Below are positions 8,165 through 18,611 of a DNA stretch of 64,000 nt, piece after piece. Positions within the stretch are counted from its first letter, which is position 1. Each line of letters begins with the position of its first letter. Made by a program: the position numbers and the translations under genes. The notes below the pieces were generated by a model. It had not been told where the DNA came from, did not search any database, and saw only the letters and a program-made list of their open reading frames with translations. Source of the stretch: Symsagittifera roscoffensis (Eukaryota > Xenacoelomorpha > Acoela > Convolutidae); assembly GCF_963678635.1 (NCBI RefSeq), contig NC_087063.1, forward strand, positions 44,096,759 to 44,160,758. The letters run 5' to 3'.

Positions 8165-11100
8165 TTACTTTTTAAATTCTACTTTCTTTAATATTTTAGA
8201 TTGGGGGATGAACATTTTGTAGTTTTTACGTGGTTGATTTCGGAGTCTTGTTGTCTTTCTATGTTCTGATTTGTCTATTTCTTCTTGGGGTATTATTTGT
8301 TCTGTCATTTTTCTATTTTTTCTTTGTTTTGGAGATTCTTTATGATTTTGTGTATTGTTTTTGGTGGCGGTTGGTTTTGTGTTTTGAGTTTCGGTGGGGT
8401 TATCATTTTGTTCTGTGTTTTTTAGATGTGGTTCATTTTGAATGATTTTTAATCCTGTGAAAGAATATAATTGAGTTAATTCGCGGAGTGCGTATTCTTT
8501 TGGGTAATAAGGTAATAGGTTGTTTCGATGTTGAACGATTTCTTTTTTGTTTGAGTCGATAATTTTATATGTGACATCTGTGGGTTTTGCAATTATTTGA
8601 TAGGGTCCTTTTCGGAGGGGTTGTAATTTTTTAGAAATTCCTTTGTGAGTATTAAAATTAGGTATTAAAACAAATGTTCCAATTTTTAAATCGGAAGCTG
8701 GTGTAAAACGTGAATTGATTTGTTCATTAATATTTTGTCTTTGTAATAACTTTTTTGTTATTTTTTGATAAATTTCATTGTGTTTTTTATCTCTATTTAA
8801 AATCCATTCGGTGTGTGTACCGGAGGCTAATTTAAGAATTTGTGGGTGATGAAAATGATCTTCATCGTGTGTATGTAAAGGTAGGTTATAACAAATTGAG
8901 TCTTTATTTGGTTGACAATAACCTTGTGCGTTTTTATGTGAATTTGCTGTAAACATTATTGGTTTGCGTGGCTTTTGGTTAAAAACCATTTCGTATGGTG
9001 ACATTCCTAAAGTTGTCGTAATTTGTGAATTATATGCTAAGGGAAATAATTTTACATCTGCTGACCATTCGGTATATTTTGTATCATTTCCGTTGATGAT
9101 ACATCTAAGATATTCTTGTAATGAACGGTTCATACCTTCGACTAAGCCGTTTGTCCAAGGTGCATGAGATGTACGTGGTTTGTGTTTAATGTTGTATAAA
9201 TGACATAGTGTTATTATTTCATTATTTATGAATTCTGTACCATTGTCTGTAACTAAAATTTCTGGTAGTCCAAATTTTGCTATCCAGTGTTCATAGAGTG
9301 TTGTGTATGCGTAATAAGCGTTACAATGTGGTACTGGATTAAGTGCTACATAATGTGTAAATGCGTCAACAATTACCATAATGTAGGAGTTTCCTTCTGA
9401 TGAGGGTGAAATTGGTCCTTTAGTATCAAATGAGATACGGTGATTAAAGTATAAACTTTGTCCTTTAAAATCTTGTTTTTGTGCTACTTGTTTTTGATTT
9501 GGGTAAGGTTTATTTAGCTGACATACTATACAGTCATTGCATAGTACTTTTATCCAAATTGGTGCATTTGGGAAGTAAAAATTTTGTATAAAATTTGAAT
9601 ATGTTTTTTCTGATCCAGAGTGTCCTTTAATATTTTGTGTATGTGAAATATTAAAAGCTATAAGAATCATACTTATAGGGAGACAGGGAACTGTGGATTC
9701 GTTTAAATTGTATTCTAAAAGGTCTGTAGTTTCATTGATTGTTGTGTTGTTAAATTTGCGAAAGTATCGGAGGAGTGTTTTGTTTCCTAGAATGGTTGAA
9801 TCTGCTTTGATAGGTTTAGTTTTATATTTGTGCCATGATTTTAGTTGTCGAATTATCGGGTCAAGGTTTTGATATTGTTTCAGTGTTGAAATTGTAATCG
9901 TATCTGTTGGGGGGAGAAAAATGTTTTCAACTTCGAATTTAGATAAGGGTATTGTATCAAGTGGGTCGTGAAGGTCAAAAACTTGATTTATTGTGTATTT
10001 TGAATCATTTGTTTGTGGTCCTGATAAATTTATTTTATCAGTTAAATCTTCTTTTTCAATTAGTGGAAAATGGTCTTTTTTAGGTAGGTGTTGTTTTGTT
10101 CGTTTTTGTTGGGTGTTATTTTTTATCCATTGAGAATATGGAATTGGTTTAAAAGTTGATGTTCCAAGTAGGTCAACTTCATAATGATTATTTTGACAAT
10201 CTAAATAAAGTGGGAAATGTTGTAAATTATTTATTTGTGATTGTTCAATATCAGTTTTAACTGCATATTTGCATTCTAATCGAGGTGATGTTTCGTTTTC
10301 TGCAAGGTAGAATTTTATGTTTTTGGGTATTTCAACTGTTGTTTTTCGTGTAAGTAATTCAGGTGGTGTATTTCGACTTAAGGTGTCTGGTAATGCAAGA
10401 TTTTTTCCTGCAGTCCAAACTATATGTAAGTTTGGAAACTTCATTAGAATTAGTTGAAATCTGTAAACTCGGTGGTTTGGGTTAGATTTCTGTGTAAAAA
10501 GAAAGATGATTGGTTTGTGGTCTGTGAATAAAACTGTGGGATGTTTTGATCCAAGTATCAGAAATTCATATTCTGTAAGTGTATATATTATGGCTGTACA
10601 TTCTCTCATTAGAGTTGAGAGTCGTAGCTCTGCTTGAGTGAATAATCGAGAATTTGCTGATATTAGGTTCATTTTATTTGTACCATTATGTGATTGTAAT
10701 AATGCTGCGCCGATGCCAAAGTTCGAAGCATCGCACATTGCATAAAATGGTTGATCAGGGTCTGGAATTGTGTTTGAAATTTGTTCAGTTAAAAGTTTCT
10801 TTATTTCTTCGAATCGTGTTTGATGTTCTGTATTCCATTCAAAATTATTTTGTTGTCTAAGGATGTTGTAAAATGGTCGTAGATATAATTGCATTTTATA
10901 AACATATTTACTTAAAAAGTTTAACATTCCAAGGAACTCTTGGATTTTCTTTTTATTTGTTGGTGGTTGAAGTTTTTGAATAGCGTCAATGCGTGATTTC
11001 AGTGGAGTGATTGTTTTTCTTTCTATGTTATGTCCTAAGAATTTAACTCTTGTCAAAAAGAAATGTGATTTATCGGGGGCGGCCTTCAGATTTTCATTCT

Positions 11101-14100
11101 GAAGTATTTGGTGATATGTTTCTAAAACTTTGAACATTTCGTCTTTTGATTGTGATTGCATAAAAACATCGTCTAAATAGGTGATTGCGTTTTTCTTGAG
11201 TATTAGTGGTCTAAAAATTTTGCTCATAAAGGCTGAAAATGCTGCTGGTCCTATGGATATTCCATAGAATAAGCGGTTGAATTCATATTGTTGGTTTCCG
11301 ATAACAAATTGTGTTAAACGTCGTGATTGTTCATCTAGTGGCATTTGATTGTATGCACTATTCATGTCGGCGGTTGTGAAGTATTTGCCGTTTATTTTTG
11401 TTAAAATAACTTGTATTGGTTCAATGGGCCAATTACATTTTGATTCATCTATGAGTGAATTGAGGTATCTAGCATCGAGAACGATTTTTAATGATTCTCC
11501 TTTAGCTAGAATGATAACGGGGTTGATGAATGTGTTGCCTTTTGGTTGTTCTTCTTTATTAACTGGTGATATAATATTGTACTGTTCTAAAATATCGAGT
11601 AATCTGTTTACTTTATCATGTAAGTGAATTGGTACTTTACTTGCTCTTTGTTTTTTGAAAACTGCGTCTGGTTTTAATGGGAGATGTAGTGATGAACTGA
11701 TTTTGCCAACATCGAATTTTGATGTTGCATAGACTGATGAATATTGAATTAGCTGTTTGGCTAACTTTTCGAATTCGTCTTGTGTTATTTGTGAATGTTG
11801 GAAATTAAACATTGTTAAAAATTTCTGTTGGTCCTCTGTGTAGTTACTGATGTTGAATGTAGGTTTGAAATATGGAGTTTTTGTGAAATAATCCGTATTT
11901 CTGTTTTCGTTACTTATTATATTATTTATAGATAATTCTTCATTAAGAATTGTAGATTGGCAAATATCTAGTAATTGGAGTATATTATTTACGCGATAGG
12001 CTTTTTCGTGTATTGGTGATATTGTAGCGTTAGTTTCACAATATCCTAAAAGTCCTAAAGGTAATGTTACTTGGTAAGGTGTGTTGTTATAAACATGTAA
12101 GGAAATAATATCTGAATTCGAATTTTTCAAATATTTTATTGAAGAGATTGTAATTTTGAAAAATTTATGAATAGGTTTGAATTCAAAATCTGACATATAA
12201 AATTTTTGTTTGTTTTGTTCTTTATCATATTGATGAACTTGTTTTATTGAAAAATTATAGATGTTTCCTGATAGTGGTTTCAGGTGTTTTCTTTGTTGGT
12301 TAAATATCGGATAAAATTTTGAAAAGAATGGTGGTTGTTTATTTAATCTTTGAAAAAATGTTAATGATGTTTCTTTTGTTTTTGTATATTTATCTTTGAT
12401 TAATAATTTACTATTTAGTATGTTAATTGTTGGTATATACTTTGAAATAAATGGTATACCAATGATGTTATATTTAATATCAGTAATATGGAATATTTGT
12501 TTAAATGGCTTGTTTAGAAGTTTGCTTTGCTCCATTGTTCTGGTAGGGAGGAGAAATAATTGGATTTTTCCGTAGTTTATCAATGTTGATCCTTGTGCTG
12601 TCGCTAACTTACTGGAGGTTTCAAGAGGTGTTAGCTTTGGGTGTAAAGTTTTTATTTCATTCCATGTGGGAATGTTTAGTATGTTTGATTCTGCTCCTGA
12701 ATCAATTAAAAAATCTATTTCAAGGTCTGGTGGTTGAAATTCTTTATTTCTTGGGCTTTCTAAGAGAAATGGTATTGTCCAAATTTTTTCTTTGGGTTGT
12801 TCTTTTTGTATATTTTGATAAATGTGGTTTGTATTCAAGCATTTTGTTTTGGTATTTTTATTGGTTTGATCTGTAGTGTTAATCTCGTTTGTTTCTTGCG
12901 TCGTTGGTGTGGAATTTATGGGTGTAGTGTAATGATTTTGAAGAAATTCTGATTGATTTTCATATATGTGTGATGGAAAGGGTTGTTCATATATGACAGA
13001 TTCATAGTCATTTTCGACTTTTATCATATTGATAGCAAGAGTGTTTTCAGTATCACTTTCTGAATCTGATGATGTACAGTTTATTTGATTGAGTTGTAAC
13101 GTATCAGTTACTGTGTCATCAATACCTGGGGGGTCTGATGTTGTTTCTGGGTTAGCTTGTACTTGATTGATTTGTCTTTGATGTTTAGGTGTACTACTTC
13201 TATGACGATTATTAGAGTTATTGTAGTGATTATTATTCCGGTGTGGTGATTGGGAATAATTTCTATAACGATTATTATAACTTGGGTGTCGATTTTGTGA
13301 ATGATTTCGCGATCTGTTTTGGTAATTATTGTTTTGTCTGTTATAGTTCGATCTATTATATGAGTTATTCCTTGATCGATTGTTCGGGTAATTCTGGTTT
13401 CGGTTGTTTGAATAACTTCTATTTCGATTATAGGAGTAGTTTCTATTCCTATTGTATGATGAATTTCGTGATTGGTTGTTTGGATAGTAGTTATTTCTTG
13501 ATTGGGAATTAGATCTAGAAACAAATCGTTGTGTATTTGAATTTGATCTGGAGTAGTTATTTTGACTATTCGGTCTATTGTAGTGATTTTGTGATGAATT
13601 ATACGTGTTTCTTCGTTCTGGTGATCTTCCTCTATAACTTGAGTTATATGGAGATTGATTTCTTGTATAGCTTGTATTGTTCGGGAGTGGTTTTCCTGAA
13701 CTGTTGTTGCTGTATACATTTTTGTTTGGTAGATTTTGATCTTTTTTCATGTATTGATAAAATGATTTATTTGGTTCTTTGTATTTTTGAGGTTTATTTT
13801 GACTATCTTGCTGTTTTTGTCTACATTCGGAAATACTATGTCCGTATCGTCGGCAATAATTACACCATTTCTTGAAAGATGGTTTGCCTCTAAAGTTCGG
13901 GTTCTTTTCGTAAATATTGAGTATTTCAGTGATTTTTTCAACGAGATCTGTTTCTGATTCTTGTATATTATTAATATTAGTGGGAGTCGTTTCAATTTTG
14001 TTAACGTATTGTAATTTCAAATTCTCCGTTTCTTCTAGTTTCATCGTGATTTCTGCTTGTTCTAGTTTGTCTACTAGTTTTCTAAAATCTAAATCGGGTT

Positions 14101-16387
14101 CTCGAATTGAAGAAGGATGGGATGCTCTCTTTTTTATTGCTATTTTCCTTAATTGTGGTGTTAAGGTCATCATTAAGATTTCTGTCATCTTAGTGTTTTT
14201 ATAGTCGTGTGTATTTAGTGAATATGCTTTTCGAACTAGTGTTTCGATTCTTACTGCTATTTGCTTGATGGTTTCGTTTGGTAATCTGCGAATTTCATTA
14301 CATAAAACTCTTTGTTGTTGTTTGTTTCTTTCGGAGTCAAACATTTTTGAAAATTCTTGTGTAAATCTTTTCCAGTTTGATTTTATTTCTTGAGGTAGTA
14401 CTGAAAACCATTTTTGGGCTGCGCCATCTAAGGTTGTTTGTATCAACGCTGTGCGTCGATGTATCCAGTTTTGATGTAGTGGCGTATTAATTGGTTCAGG
14501 TCCTATATTTAAAATTAAATTTGCTGTTACTGCGTTTAAATAATCTTCTACAGAGTATTCAGGGTCTGTTCCTGTGAAAACCATTAAAGGTTTATTTGAT
14601 GTTATTGATGATCCACCCATAAGGTATGGATTCATTGTCATTTGTAATGATTCAGCTGCATTTGGCATTTGAGAAAAATTTGAAAGTTGGTTTCTTGTTA
14701 TTTCATGTTGTTGAAGATAATACGGGAGTGGTATTTCATTTTGCATTTGTGATGGTTGATACGAGTGTGTAGTCATTGGATTTTGTTGTTGAATTGGTTG
14801 AAAAGATTGTGTATTAATTGGATTTTGTTGTTGAATTGGTTGTTGATATTGTGCATCTATTGATTGTGGAGAAAAATTTCTATGATTTGTACGTGTTTTC
14901 TGTATTCCTTGTCTACGATATTCTTGAGTATTTGGTGCAAATATATCTGGTTGTAAGAAATCTTCATCCGAGGATAAATAATCCATTTGATAAGATGTTT
15001 GTTTTTTATTTTTATTTTGTTGAAAAAATGGGTAATTTCCACTGCGATCCTGTGGAGGATTTGGTTGAAAATTTGTGGAATTATATTGGGCCGTTGGGTT
15101 ATCCCAGTTTCGAGGTTTTGTATATTGATTAAAATTTCTTTGTGGTTGATAATTTGTTTTTGATGGATGTGTATAATTATAATTATGGTCTGCAAAGTTG
15201 TTTCTAGTGAATGTTTTGCGTGTTTTTGATGGTATTGTCATGGGTTTGTATGTTTGGTAATCCATATGTGAATATTTAGGGGCAACCGAAGGTTTAACGG
15301 TTGATTGTAAGGTTACCTGTGTTTGTGAAGGATTTGTATTTCTTGGTGTTGTTAAATTTGGGCGTATTGGTGAAATACTTTGTTGTGTAGTTGTTGTGTG
15401 TACAATTTCTTCATTTATGAAGTGTGATGGTGTCTGGATATCTTGTTGAGTAAGATTCCTAGTTCCATTGAGGTTTTCATTGTGTATGACTGTAGAGTTT
15501 AAACTATTATTTTGTGTATCGGGTAAAAATGTATTATAGTTTAATGGTGTTGCATCAATTGTTAATGGTATTACTCTTACATAATCTCTTATGTAAGATA
15601 TTGTACCTATTGCTTGACTTGAGATTGATTGTGGAAAGTTTATAAATGCGGAATGAGACCATTCGGGGTCCCAAACATAATCTGATTGTTCTGTGATAGC
15701 GGTATCATCGTTCGAATTTTGGGGTCTAAAATTTTTTCTTGCTTGTGCAATTAAATCAATATTGTGTGTAAAATAATCTATTATGAACCATGCTAAAATT
15801 TTTTGTAAATCGTGTTTGGTATGTTGTGAAACGTCGTCTTTCGTGAAATTTTCTTTAATGATGTTTAAATAACTAGAGAGTAGTGTGATTTCATGTCGTA
15901 CTCTTAAATGTTTAGATGTTTCTGTCGGTGAGACATTTGTTAATGGGAGTTCATTTTCTAATATCGAAATATAACTATATATTAGTGCGAAAACTTCATT
16001 GGTGAAAATGGAGTTTGCTCTTTGTGAGTTATGGTATTGGATGCTTTTTATATATTCTGAAAAAACTTTTGAAAATTCTAAATCAAGGTCGTCTGTTTGA
16101 ATAGTATATGTTCTATTATTATGGTTTGGGGAAGTGAATTCTATAGAGTAGATTCCATACTGTTGTGTTATGTTGCATATATCTTTTAGATAGTGATCTA
16201 TGATTTGTCTTTTGATTTTTACATCGGGGAACTCTGTTTTACATGGACTGATTCCGGGTTCAAATAAATTTACGAGTAAATTTTGACAAAATATGTGTTG
16301 TCCTCTATCAGTATCTGCATCTACTATAAAAGGAAAGATTTCATCATCATCTGGAGTTTCGTCACCTGGGGTGTGCGTTGAACTCAT
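8165..16387 (-). CDS. gag-pol: Gag-Pol polyprotein of Ty3/gypsy-type retroelement A (2,740 aa, single frame)
   Basis: This is one uninterrupted 2,740-codon frame. Domains in approximate residue order: long Asn/Gln/Pro-rich N-terminal part (1-600); Ty3-type capsid region (about 606-770); one zinc knuckle CNYC-x4-H-x4-C (about 842-855); an Arg/Ser/Asn/Tyr-rich stretch (about 860-1060); aspartic protease DSGAES (about 1227); reverse transcriptase with YLDD (about 1737); RNase H (CDAS about 1883, TDHKP about 1955); integrase zinc finger H-H-C-C (about 2249-2289); DDE core with D in FDTKG (about 2317), D in TDNGTEF (about 2380) and E in LVEGMNR (about 2415); and a GPY-type C-terminal domain (about 2590). 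The order RT-RNaseH-IN places it in Ty3/gypsy. There is no frameshift or stop between gag and pol. All catalytic motifs are intact, so the copy may be active. It starts within the end of the 155-aa ORF (26-nt overlap). Confidence 0.95.
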   Translation of the reverse strand: MSSTHTPGDETPDDDEIFPFIVDADTDRGQHIFCQNLLVNLFEPGISPCKTEFPDVKIKRQIIDHYLKDICNITQQYGIYSIEFTSPNHNNRTYTIQTDDLDLEFSKVFSEYIKSIQYHNSQRANSIFTNEVFALIYSYISILENELPLTNVSPTETSKHLRVRHEITLLSSYLNIIKENFTKDDVSQHTKHDLQKILAWFIIDYFTHNIDLIAQARKNFRPQNSNDDTAITEQSDYVWDPEWSHSAFINFPQSISSQAIGTISYIRDYVRVIPLTIDATPLNYNTFLPDTQNNSLNSTVIHNENLNGTRNLTQQDIQTPSHFINEEIVHTTTTQQSISPIRPNLTTPRNTNPSQTQVTLQSTVKPSVAPKYSHMDYQTYKPMTIPSKTRKTFTRNNFADHNYNYTHPSKTNYQPQRNFNQYTKPRNWDNPTAQYNSTNFQPNPPQDRSGNYPFFQQNKNKKQTSYQMDYLSSDEDFLQPDIFAPNTQEYRRQGIQKTRTNHRNFSPQSIDAQYQQPIQQQNPINTQSFQPIQQQNPMTTHSYQPSQMQNEIPLPYYLQQHEITRNQLSNFSQMPNAAESLQMTMNPYLMGGSSITSNKPLMVFTGTDPEYSVEDYLNAVTANLILNIGPEPINTPLHQNWIHRRTALIQTTLDGAAQKWFSVLPQEIKSNWKRFTQEFSKMFDSERNKQQQRVLCNEIRRLPNETIKQIAVRIETLVRKAYSLNTHDYKNTKMTEILMMTLTPQLRKIAIKKRASHPSSIREPDLDFRKLVDKLEQAEITMKLEETENLKLQYVNKIETTPTNINNIQESETDLVEKITEILNIYEKNPNFRGKPSFKKWCNYCRRYGHSISECRQKQQDSQNKPQKYKEPNKSFYQYMKKDQNLPNKNVYSNNSSGKPLPNNTSYTRNQSPYNSSYRGRSPERRNTYNSSQNHYNRPNSQNNYSRSNSNTQRFVSRSNSQSRNNYYPNNQSRNSSYNRNRNYSYNRNRSYSNNRNQNYPNNRSRNNSYNRSNYNRQNNNYQNRSRNHSQNRHPSYNNRYRNYSQSPHRNNNHYNNSNNRHRSSTPKHQRQINQVQANPETTSDPPGIDDTVTDTLQLNQINCTSSDSESDTENTLAINMIKVENDYESVIYEQPFPSHIYENQSEFLQNHYTTPINSTPTTQETNEINTTDQTNKNTKTKCLNTNHIYQNIQKEQPKEKIWTIPFLLESPRNKEFQPPDLEIDFLIDSGAESNILNIPTWNEIKTLHPKLTPLETSSKLATAQGSTLINYGKIQLFLLPTRTMEQSKLLNKPFKQIFHITDIKYNIIGIPFISKYIPTINILNSKLLIKDKYTKTKETSLTFFQRLNKQPPFFSKFYPIFNQQRKHLKPLSGNIYNFSIKQVHQYDKEQNKQKFYMSDFEFKPIHKFFKITISSIKYLKNSNSDIISLHVYNNTPYQVTLPLGLLGYCETNATISPIHEKAYRVNNILQLLDICQSTILNEELSINNIISNENRNTDYFTKTPYFKPTFNISNYTEDQQKFLTMFNFQHSQITQDEFEKLAKQLIQYSSVYATSKFDVGKISSSLHLPLKPDAVFKKQRASKVPIHLHDKVNRLLDILEQYNIISPVNKEEQPKGNTFINPVIILAKGESLKIVLDARYLNSLIDESKCNWPIEPIQVILTKINGKYFTTADMNSAYNQMPLDEQSRRLTQFVIGNQQYEFNRLFYGISIGPAAFSAFMSKIFRPLILKKNAITYLDDVFMQSQSKDEMFKVLETYHQILQNENLKAAPDKSHFFLTRVKFLGHNIERKTITPLKSRIDAIQKLQPPTNKKKIQEFLGMLNFLSKYVYKMQLYLRPFYNILRQQNNFEWNTEHQTRFEEIKKLLTEQISNTIPDPDQPFYAMCDASNFGIGAALLQSHNGTNKMNLISANSRLFTQAELRLSTLMRECTAIIYTLTEYEFLILGSKHPTVLFTDHKPIIFLFTQKSNPNHRVYRFQLILMKFPNLHIVWTAGKNLALPDTLSRNTPPELLTRKTTVEIPKNIKFYLAENETSPRLECKYAVKTDIEQSQINNLQHFPLYLDCQNNHYEVDLLGTSTFKPIPYSQWIKNNTQQKRTKQHLPKKDHFPLIEKEDLTDKINLSGPQTNDSKYTINQVFDLHDPLDTIPLSKFEVENIFLPPTDTITISTLKQYQNLDPIIRQLKSWHKYKTKPIKADSTILGNKTLLRYFRKFNNTTINETTDLLEYNLNESTVPCLPISMILIAFNISHTQNIKGHSGSEKTYSNFIQNFYFPNAPIWIKVLCNDCIVCQLNKPYPNQKQVAQKQDFKGQSLYFNHRISFDTKGPISPSSEGNSYIMVIVDAFTHYVALNPVPHCNAYYAYTTLYEHWIAKFGLPEILVTDNGTEFINNEIITLCHLYNIKHKPRTSHAPWTNGLVEGMNRSLQEYLRCIINGNDTKYTEWSADVKLFPLAYNSQITTTLGMSPYEMVFNQKPRKPIMFTANSHKNAQGYCQPNKDSICYNLPLHTHDEDHFHHPQILKLASGTHTEWILNRDKKHNEIYQKITKKLLQRQNINEQINSRFTPASDLKIGTFVLIPNFNTHKGISKKLQPLRKGPYQIIAKPTDVTYKIIDSNKKEIVQHRNNLLPYYPKEYALRELTQLYSFTGLKIIQNEPHLKNTEQNDNPTETQNTKPTATKNNTQNHKESPKQRKNRKMTEQIIPQEEIDKSEHRKTTRLRNQPRKNYKMFIPQSKILKKVEFKK
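13105..13815 (-). repeat. Asn/Arg/Ser/Tyr-rich low-complexity coding segment in gag-pol
   Basis: Downstream of the zinc knuckle the gag frame reads as short degenerate repeats of the type NYSYNRNRSYSNNRN, with many SR dipeptides. The bias also opens a long frame in another register (13108-13719), which I treat as a shadow. Basic, disordered RNA-binding tails are common in nucleocapsid proteins; a role in RNA packaging or condensation is inferred. Confidence 0.75.
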
Positions 16388-16829
16388 TTTTTCGTTCGAT
16401 GACTGTTAATATGTAATTATTAATGTGTCGAATTGGTTGATTCCAATTGTATAAATGTACTGGTTTGTGTTTGTACTGCTTTTTTATTCTTCTTTTTCCT
16501 CTTTGTGATGAATTTGAAGTTGTTTCTGAGTCAGAAAAATATATTTGATCGTGTTGTGGGCAATTTTTATCTATTGATTCTTTTAGTTTGTAAAGTTCGT
16601 CTAAACTGTTGGTTTCTGATTCTGAAAATGCGTTTCGATTTTTTGAAAATCTTTTTCGTGTTATTTGTCTTTGTTTAGTTATTATTTTTCTCTTTAGTGT
16701 TTGTCGTTTTGTTCGAATGTATCCAATTGTTTGTGTATGAGGTGTGATTACAAGGTCGTATTTTTTGTTATCTATTTCACAATTGTGTAAAATGATTGTT
16801 TGTTTATTTCCTAGGTTTTTAAATGACAT
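16362..16829 (-). CDS. Small basic ORF upstream of gag in retroelement A (155 aa)
   Basis: This 155-codon ORF precedes gag-pol and overlaps its start by 26 nt. The protein has an arginine/lysine-rich stretch at about residues 38-66 and a second basic patch RGKRRIKKQYKHK near 109-121. Between them are acidic serine clusters (SESETNS, SDSETTSNS) that resemble casein kinase 2 sites. It has no signal peptide or membrane segment. An RNA-binding or nuclear regulatory accessory protein, encoded ahead of gag, is a reasonable guess, but no family is recognised. An identical second copy lies at 18032-18499. Confidence 0.6.
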   Translation of the reverse strand: MSFKNLGNKQTIILHNCEIDNKKYDLVITPHTQTIGYIRTKRQTLKRKIITKQRQITRKRFSKNRNAFSESETNSLDELYKLKESIDKNCPQHDQIYFSDSETTSNSSQRGKRRIKKQYKHKPVHLYNWNQPIRHINNYILTVIERKNEFNAHPR

Positions 16830-16923
16830 AAGGTTTAGAATGACGGATGCAAAAGGTTGTTAAATGATTTCTATTGACTTAAACTGTTAGTTCTTACGAT
16901 TTTTTGATTAGCTTAACCTGGGT

Positions 16924-18057
16924 CTAGTTGTTCAGGGTTGGATATTTAGGGGCAACCGAAGGTTTAACGGTTGATTGTAAGGTTACCTGTGTTTGTGAAG
17001 GATTTGTATTTCTTGGTGTTGTTAAATTTGGGCGTATTGGTGAAATACTTTGTTGTGTAGTTGTTGTGTGTACAATTTCTTCATTTATGAAGTGTGATGG
17101 TGTCTGGATATCTTGTTGAGTAAGATTCCTAGTTCCATTGAGGTTTTCATTGTGTATGACTGTAGAGTTTAAACTATTATTTTGTGTATCGGGTAAAAAT
17201 GTATTATAGTTTAATGGTGTTGCATCAATTGTTAATGGTATTACTCTTACATAATCTCTTATGTAAGATATTGTACCTATTGCTTGACTTGAGATTGATT
17301 GTGGAAAGTTTATAAATGCGGAATGAGACCATTCGGGGTCCCAAACATAATCTGATTGTTCTGTGATAGCGGTATCATCGTTCGAATTTTGGGGTCTAAA
17401 ATTTTTTCTTGCTTGTGCAATTAAATCAATATTGTGTGTAAAATAATCTATTATGAACCATGCTAAAATTTTTTGTAAATCGTGTTTGGTATGTTGTGAA
17501 ACGTCGTCTTTCGTGAAATTTTCTTTAATGATGTTTAAATAACTAGAGAGTAGTGTGATTTCATGTCGTACTCTTAAATGTTTAGATGTTTCTGTCGGTG
17601 AGACATTTGTTAATGGGAGTTCATTTTCTAATATCGAAATATAACTATATATTAGTGCGAAAACTTCATTGGTGAAAATGGAGTTTGCTCTTTGTGAGTT
17701 ATGGTATTGGATGCTTTTTATATATTCTGAAAAAACTTTTGAAAATTCTAAATCAAGGTCGTCTGTTTGAATAGTATATGTTCTATTATTATGGTTTGGG
17801 GAAGTGAATTCTATAGAGTAGATTCCATACTGTTGTGTTATGTTGCATATATCTTTTAGATAGTGATCTATGATTTGTCTTTTGATTTTTACATCGGGGA
17901 ACTCTGTTTTACATGGACTGATTCCGGGTTCAAATAAATTTACGAGTAAATTTTGACAAAATATGTGTTGTCCTCTATCAGTATCTGCATCTACTATAAA
18001 AGGAAAGATTTCATCATCATCTGGAGTTTCGTCACCTGGGGTGTGCGTTGAACTCAT
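16924..18057 (-). pseudogene. Truncated gag (377 codons) from the tandem duplication
   Basis: The protein is identical to residues 1-372 of the full gag-pol, then reads five junction-derived residues (PTLNN) to a stop. It is the copy nearest the presumed promoter, so an unspliced transcript would meet it before the intact gag-pol. It lacks capsid, nucleocapsid and enzymes. It may be inert or give an N-terminal gag fragment. Confidence 0.8.
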
Positions 18058-18499
18058 TTTTTCGTTCGATGACTGTTAATATGTAATTATTAATGTGTCG
18101 AATTGGTTGATTCCAATTGTATAAATGTACTGGTTTGTGTTTGTACTGCTTTTTTATTCTTCTTTTTCCTCTTTGTGATGAATTTGAAGTTGTTTCTGAG
18201 TCAGAAAAATATATTTGATCGTGTTGTGGGCAATTTTTATCTATTGATTCTTTTAGTTTGTAAAGTTCGTCTAAACTGTTGGTTTCTGATTCTGAAAATG
18301 CGTTTCGATTTTTTGAAAATCTTTTTCGTGTTATTTGTCTTTGTTTAGTTATTATTTTTCTCTTTAGTGTTTGTCGTTTTGTTCGAATGTATCCAATTGT
18401 TTGTGTATGAGGTGTGATTACAAGGTCGTATTTTTTGTTATCTATTTCACAATTGTGTAAAATGATTGTTTGTTTATTTCCTAGGTTTTTAAATGACAT
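18032..18499 (-). CDS. Second, identical copy of the 155-aa basic ORF
   Basis: It is identical at the protein level to the ORF at 16362-16829 and arose by the 1,670-bp tandem duplication. It has the same 26-nt overlap with the following (truncated) gag start. Confidence 0.6.
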   Translation of the reverse strand: MSFKNLGNKQTIILHNCEIDNKKYDLVITPHTQTIGYIRTKRQTLKRKIITKQRQITRKRFSKNRNAFSESETNSLDELYKLKESIDKNCPQHDQIYFSDSETTSNSSQRGKRRIKKQYKHKPVHLYNWNQPIRHINNYILTVIERKNEFNAHPR

Positions 18500-18611
18500 A
18501 AGGTTTAGAATGACGGATGCAAAAGGTTGTTAAATGATTTCTATTGACTTAAACTGTTAGTTCTTACGATTTTTTGGTTAGCTTAACCTGGGTCTAGTTG
18601 TTCAGGGTTGG

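Larger units (their letters stand above)
15272..18611. repeat. 1,670-bp perfect-looking tandem duplication at the 5' end of element A
   Basis: Bases 15272-16941 recur as 16942-18611 at a constant offset of 1,670. I noticed a single substitution (near 16906 versus 18576). The unit contains the leader end, the 155-aa ORF and the first 372 codons of gag. The junction is at GGGTTGGATATTTAGG. The near identity means either a very recent duplication or an assembly artefact. Confidence 0.9.

Noticed and set aside
13108..13719. 203-codon frame overlapping gag-pol in another register
   Set aside because: It lies wholly in the low-complexity Asn/Arg/Ser segment, where codon bias opens alternative frames; it has no separate features.
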